From Synchiropus splendidus (taxonomy: Eukaryota > Chordata > Actinopteri > Syngnathiformes > Callionymidae), in contig NW_026527054.1 in the NCBI RefSeq assembly GCF_027744825.2, forward strand, positions 1,798,001-1,862,000: a stretch of 64,000 nt of DNA, given 5' to 3'. Every line of letters starts with the position of its first letter. Position 1 is the first letter of the stretch. Positions 61,784 to 64,000 of the stretch are shown here, piece after piece. A model generated the notes under the pieces. It saw only the letters and a list, made by a program, of their open reading frames with translations, did no database searches and was not told the origin of the DNA. The position numbers and the translations under genes were made by a program.

Positions 61784-63287
61784 AATGTTGATAACTTTGG
61801 AAAAACACATCAGACAGCTTAGATTTGATCTGCAACTACTAGAAAGACCCTTTCTGATATAGTGGGAGGTTAAATTTTCATGTTCAGAAGCTTCCATGCA
61901 AAGTTATGGCACAATGCAGACAACGCGTTTTCAGCCTGAGACAAGGTGGTTTCCGAAACGCCAAACGTAAAAGTGTTGATAACTTTGGAACAACACTTCA
62001 GACACCTTAGATTTGATGTGAAACTACTAGAAAGACCCTTTCTGCTATAGTGGGAGGTCAAAATTTGATGTTCTGAAGCTTCCTTGCAAAGTTATGGCAC
62101 AATGCAGAAAATGCGTTTTCAGACTGAGATAAAGTCGATTCTGGAACGCCAAACATAAAAATGTTGATAACTTTGGAAAAACACTTCAGACAGCTTAGAT
62201 TTGATGTGCAACTACTCGAAAGACCCCTTCTGCTGTAGTGGGAGGTGAAAATTTCATGTTCTGAAGATTCCCTGCAAAGTTATAGCACAATGCAGGAAAC
62301 GCGTTTTCAGCCTGAGATAAGGTCGATTCAGGAACACCAACCATAAAAATGTTGAAAACTTTCGAAAAACACTTCAGACAGCTTAGATTTGATGTGCAAC
62401 TACTAGAAAGACCCTTTCTGCTGTAGTGGGAGGTGAAAATTTCATGTTCTGAAGATTCCTTGCAAAGTTATGGCACAATGCAGGAAACGCGTTTTCAGCC
62501 TGAGATAAGGTGGGTTCCGGAACGCCAAACATAAAAATGTTGATAACTTTGGAAAAACACTTCAGACAGCTTAGATTTGAAGTGCAACTACTAGAAAGAC
62601 GCTTTCTGCTATAGTGGGAGGTGAAAATTTCATGTTCTGAAGATTCCCTGCAAAGTTATGGCACAATGCCGAAAACGCGTTTTCAGCCTGAGATAAGGTG
62701 GGATCCGGAACGCCAAACATAAAAATGTTGATAATTTTGGAAAAACACTTCAGACAGCTTAGATTTGATGTGCAACTACTAGAAAGACCCTTTCTGCTAT
62801 AGTAGGAGGTGAACATTTCATGTTCTGAAGCTTCCCTGAGAAGTTATGGCACAATGCAGAAAACGCGTTTTCAGCCTGAGACAAGGTGGTTTCCGGAACG
62901 CCAAACGTAAAAATGTTGATAACTTTGGAACAACACTTCAGATAGCTTAGATTTAATGTGCAAGTACTAGAAATACCCTTTCTGATATAGTGGGAGGTGA
63001 AAATGTCATTTTCTGAACCTTCCCTGCAAAGTTATGGCACAATGCGTGAAACGCGTTTTCAGCCTGAGATAAGGTCGATTCCGGAACGCCAAACATAAAA
63101 ATGTTGATAACTTTGGAAAAACACTTCAGACAGCTTACATTTGATGTGCAACTACTAGACAGACCCTTTCTGCTATAGTGGGAGGTGAACATTTCATGTT
63201 CTGAAGCTTCCCTGCAAAGTTATGGCACAATGCGTAAAACGCGTTTTCAGCCTAAGATAAGGTCGATTCCGGAACGCCAAACATGAA
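61784..63287 (+). repeat. 1,504-bp (8-monomer) tandem duplication, unit 2
   Basis: This unit appears identical or nearly identical to unit 1 over the variants I checked, including the rare GGGATCCGG, CAAGTACTAG and CTAGACAGACCC changes. That makes it one of the youngest events in the window. After it the sequence continues with CATGAAAATG and TTTGGACAAACAC at 63,283, as copy 1 does at 46,552. Confidence 0.85.
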
Positions 63288-64000
63288 AATGTTGATAACT
63301 TTGGACAAACACATCAGACAGCTTAGATTTGATCTGCAACTACTAGAAAGACCCTTTCTGCTATATTGGGAGGTTAAATTTTCATGTTCAGAAGCTTCCA
63401 TGCAAAGTTATGGCACAATGCAGACAACGCGTTTTCAGCCTGAGATAAGGTCGATTCTGAAACGCCAAACGTAAAAATGTTGATAACTTTGGAAAAACAT
63501 TTCAGACAGCTTAGATTTGATGTGCAACTACTAGAAAGACCCTTTCTGCTGTAGTGGGAGGTGAAAATTTCATTTTCTGAAGCTTCCCTGCAAAGTTATG
63601 GCATAATGCCGAAAACGCGTTTTCAGCCTGAGATAAGGTGGGTTCCGGAACGCCAAACATAAAAATGTTGATAATTTTGGAAAAACACTTCAGACAGCTT
63701 AGATTTGATGTGCAACTACTAGAAAGACCCTTTCTGCTATAGTGGTAGGTGAACATTTCATGTTCTGAAGCTTCCCTGAGAAGTTATGGCACAATGCAGA
63801 AAACGCGTTTCCAGCCTGAGACAAGGTGGTTTCCGAAACGCCAAACGTAAAAATGTTGATAACTTTGGAACAACACTTCAGACAGCTTAGATTTAATGTG
63901 CAACTACTAGAAATACCCTTTCTGCTATAGTGGGAGGTGAAAAATTCATTTTCTGAACCTTCCCTGCAAATTTATGGCACAATGCAGACAACGCGTTTTC

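Larger units (their letters stand above)
1..64000 (+). repeat. 188-bp satellite DNA array, whole window
   Basis: The same unit recurs head-to-tail from the first to the last base. Landmarks seen in almost every copy, in order, are ATAAAAATGTTGATAACTTT, CAGACAGCTTAGATTTGATG, GAAAGACCCTTTCTGCTA, AAAATTTCATGTTCTGAAGC, AAAGTTATGGCACAATGC, ACGCGTTTTCAGCC and CCGGAACGCCAAAC. A consensus counted by hand is 188 bp and about 40% GC. Distances between equivalent diagnostic variants are multiples of 188 within a base or two (for example 564, 940, 2,820), which confirms the period. No monomer is inverted and no unrelated insertion interrupts the array. Tandem repeats of nucleosome-like length with higher-order structure are typical of eukaryotic centromeric or pericentromeric heterochromatin. 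That location is inferred; the array itself is directly seen. I do not recognise the satellite family. The plus strand was chosen arbitrarily for its orientation. Confidence 0.98.
49466..64000 (+). repeat. Block IV higher-order unit, copy 2 (continues past window end)
   Basis: This copy follows copy 1 at offsets that step from 13,346 to 12,407, then 15,227, then 16,731 bp. Each step is a whole number of monomers: loss of 5 (939 bp), gain of 15 (2,820 bp) and gain of 8 (1,504 bp). The final bases correspond to about 47,269 in copy 1, sharing the rare CTGCAAATTTATGG variant. Single-base differences are sparse; examples are 37,219 against 50,565, 37,448-37,449 against 50,794-50,795, and 37,505 against 50,851. 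Confidence 0.88.

Noticed and set aside
1..64000. CRISPR array, because of regular repeats.
   Set aside because: There are no short identical repeats separated by unique spacers; the entire 188-bp unit is repeated, and there are no cas genes.
1..64000. Bacterial or phage repeat region, or a tandem-repeat surface protein gene.
   Set aside because: No frame stays open over several monomers, the unit is not a multiple of 3, and no operon, ribosome-binding or phage-type gene is present over 64 kb. The structure is that of eukaryotic satellite DNA.

Overview
The whole 64-kb window is one uninterrupted head-to-tail satellite DNA array. The repeat unit is about 188 bp; a consensus written from the common bases is exactly 188 bp and about 40% GC. 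Roughly 340 copies fit in the window. I found no protein-coding gene, tRNA, rRNA, transposon, CRISPR array or unique sequence. Both window ends fall inside a monomer, so the array continues on both sides. All monomers I followed are in the same orientation. This organisation is typical of eukaryotic centromeric or pericentromeric satellite. The nucleosome-like unit length, the higher-order repeats (HORs) and the many short dyads fit a centromere, perhaps of a plant, but I do not recognise the family and cannot name the organism.

Layout. Block I (about 1-11,010) is a mosaic of duplicated multi-monomer segments. A segment of about 2.2 kb at the left edge recurs at 3,760-6,115 and in part at 8,690-9,930, and another segment recurs at an offset of 2,624 bp. 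Block II (about 11,010-18,740) is the most diverged stretch, with only short weak higher-order similarities. Block III (about 18,740-36,110) is a strongly homogenised HOR with a 4,698-bp period (25 monomers), built on a nested 939/940-bp pentamer and ending in a run of pentamers. Block IV (about 36,120-64,000) is a very large HOR: a 13,346-bp unit (71 monomers) followed directly by a second copy that runs off the window end. The second copy carries three later whole-monomer changes: loss of 5 monomers, tandem gain of 15, and tandem gain of 8.

The window therefore records repeated unequal exchange or break-repair between in-register monomers at scales of 1, 3, 5, 8, 13, 15, 20, 25 and 71 units. 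Many open frames of 60-130 codons exist on both strands. They are products of the repeat (fixed positions in the monomer, opened or closed by single stop-codon changes), and none is annotated as a gene. Offsets and junctions were derived by hand from matching diagnostic variants; boundaries are usually good to a few tens of bases, because neighbouring monomers are nearly identical at the exchange points.
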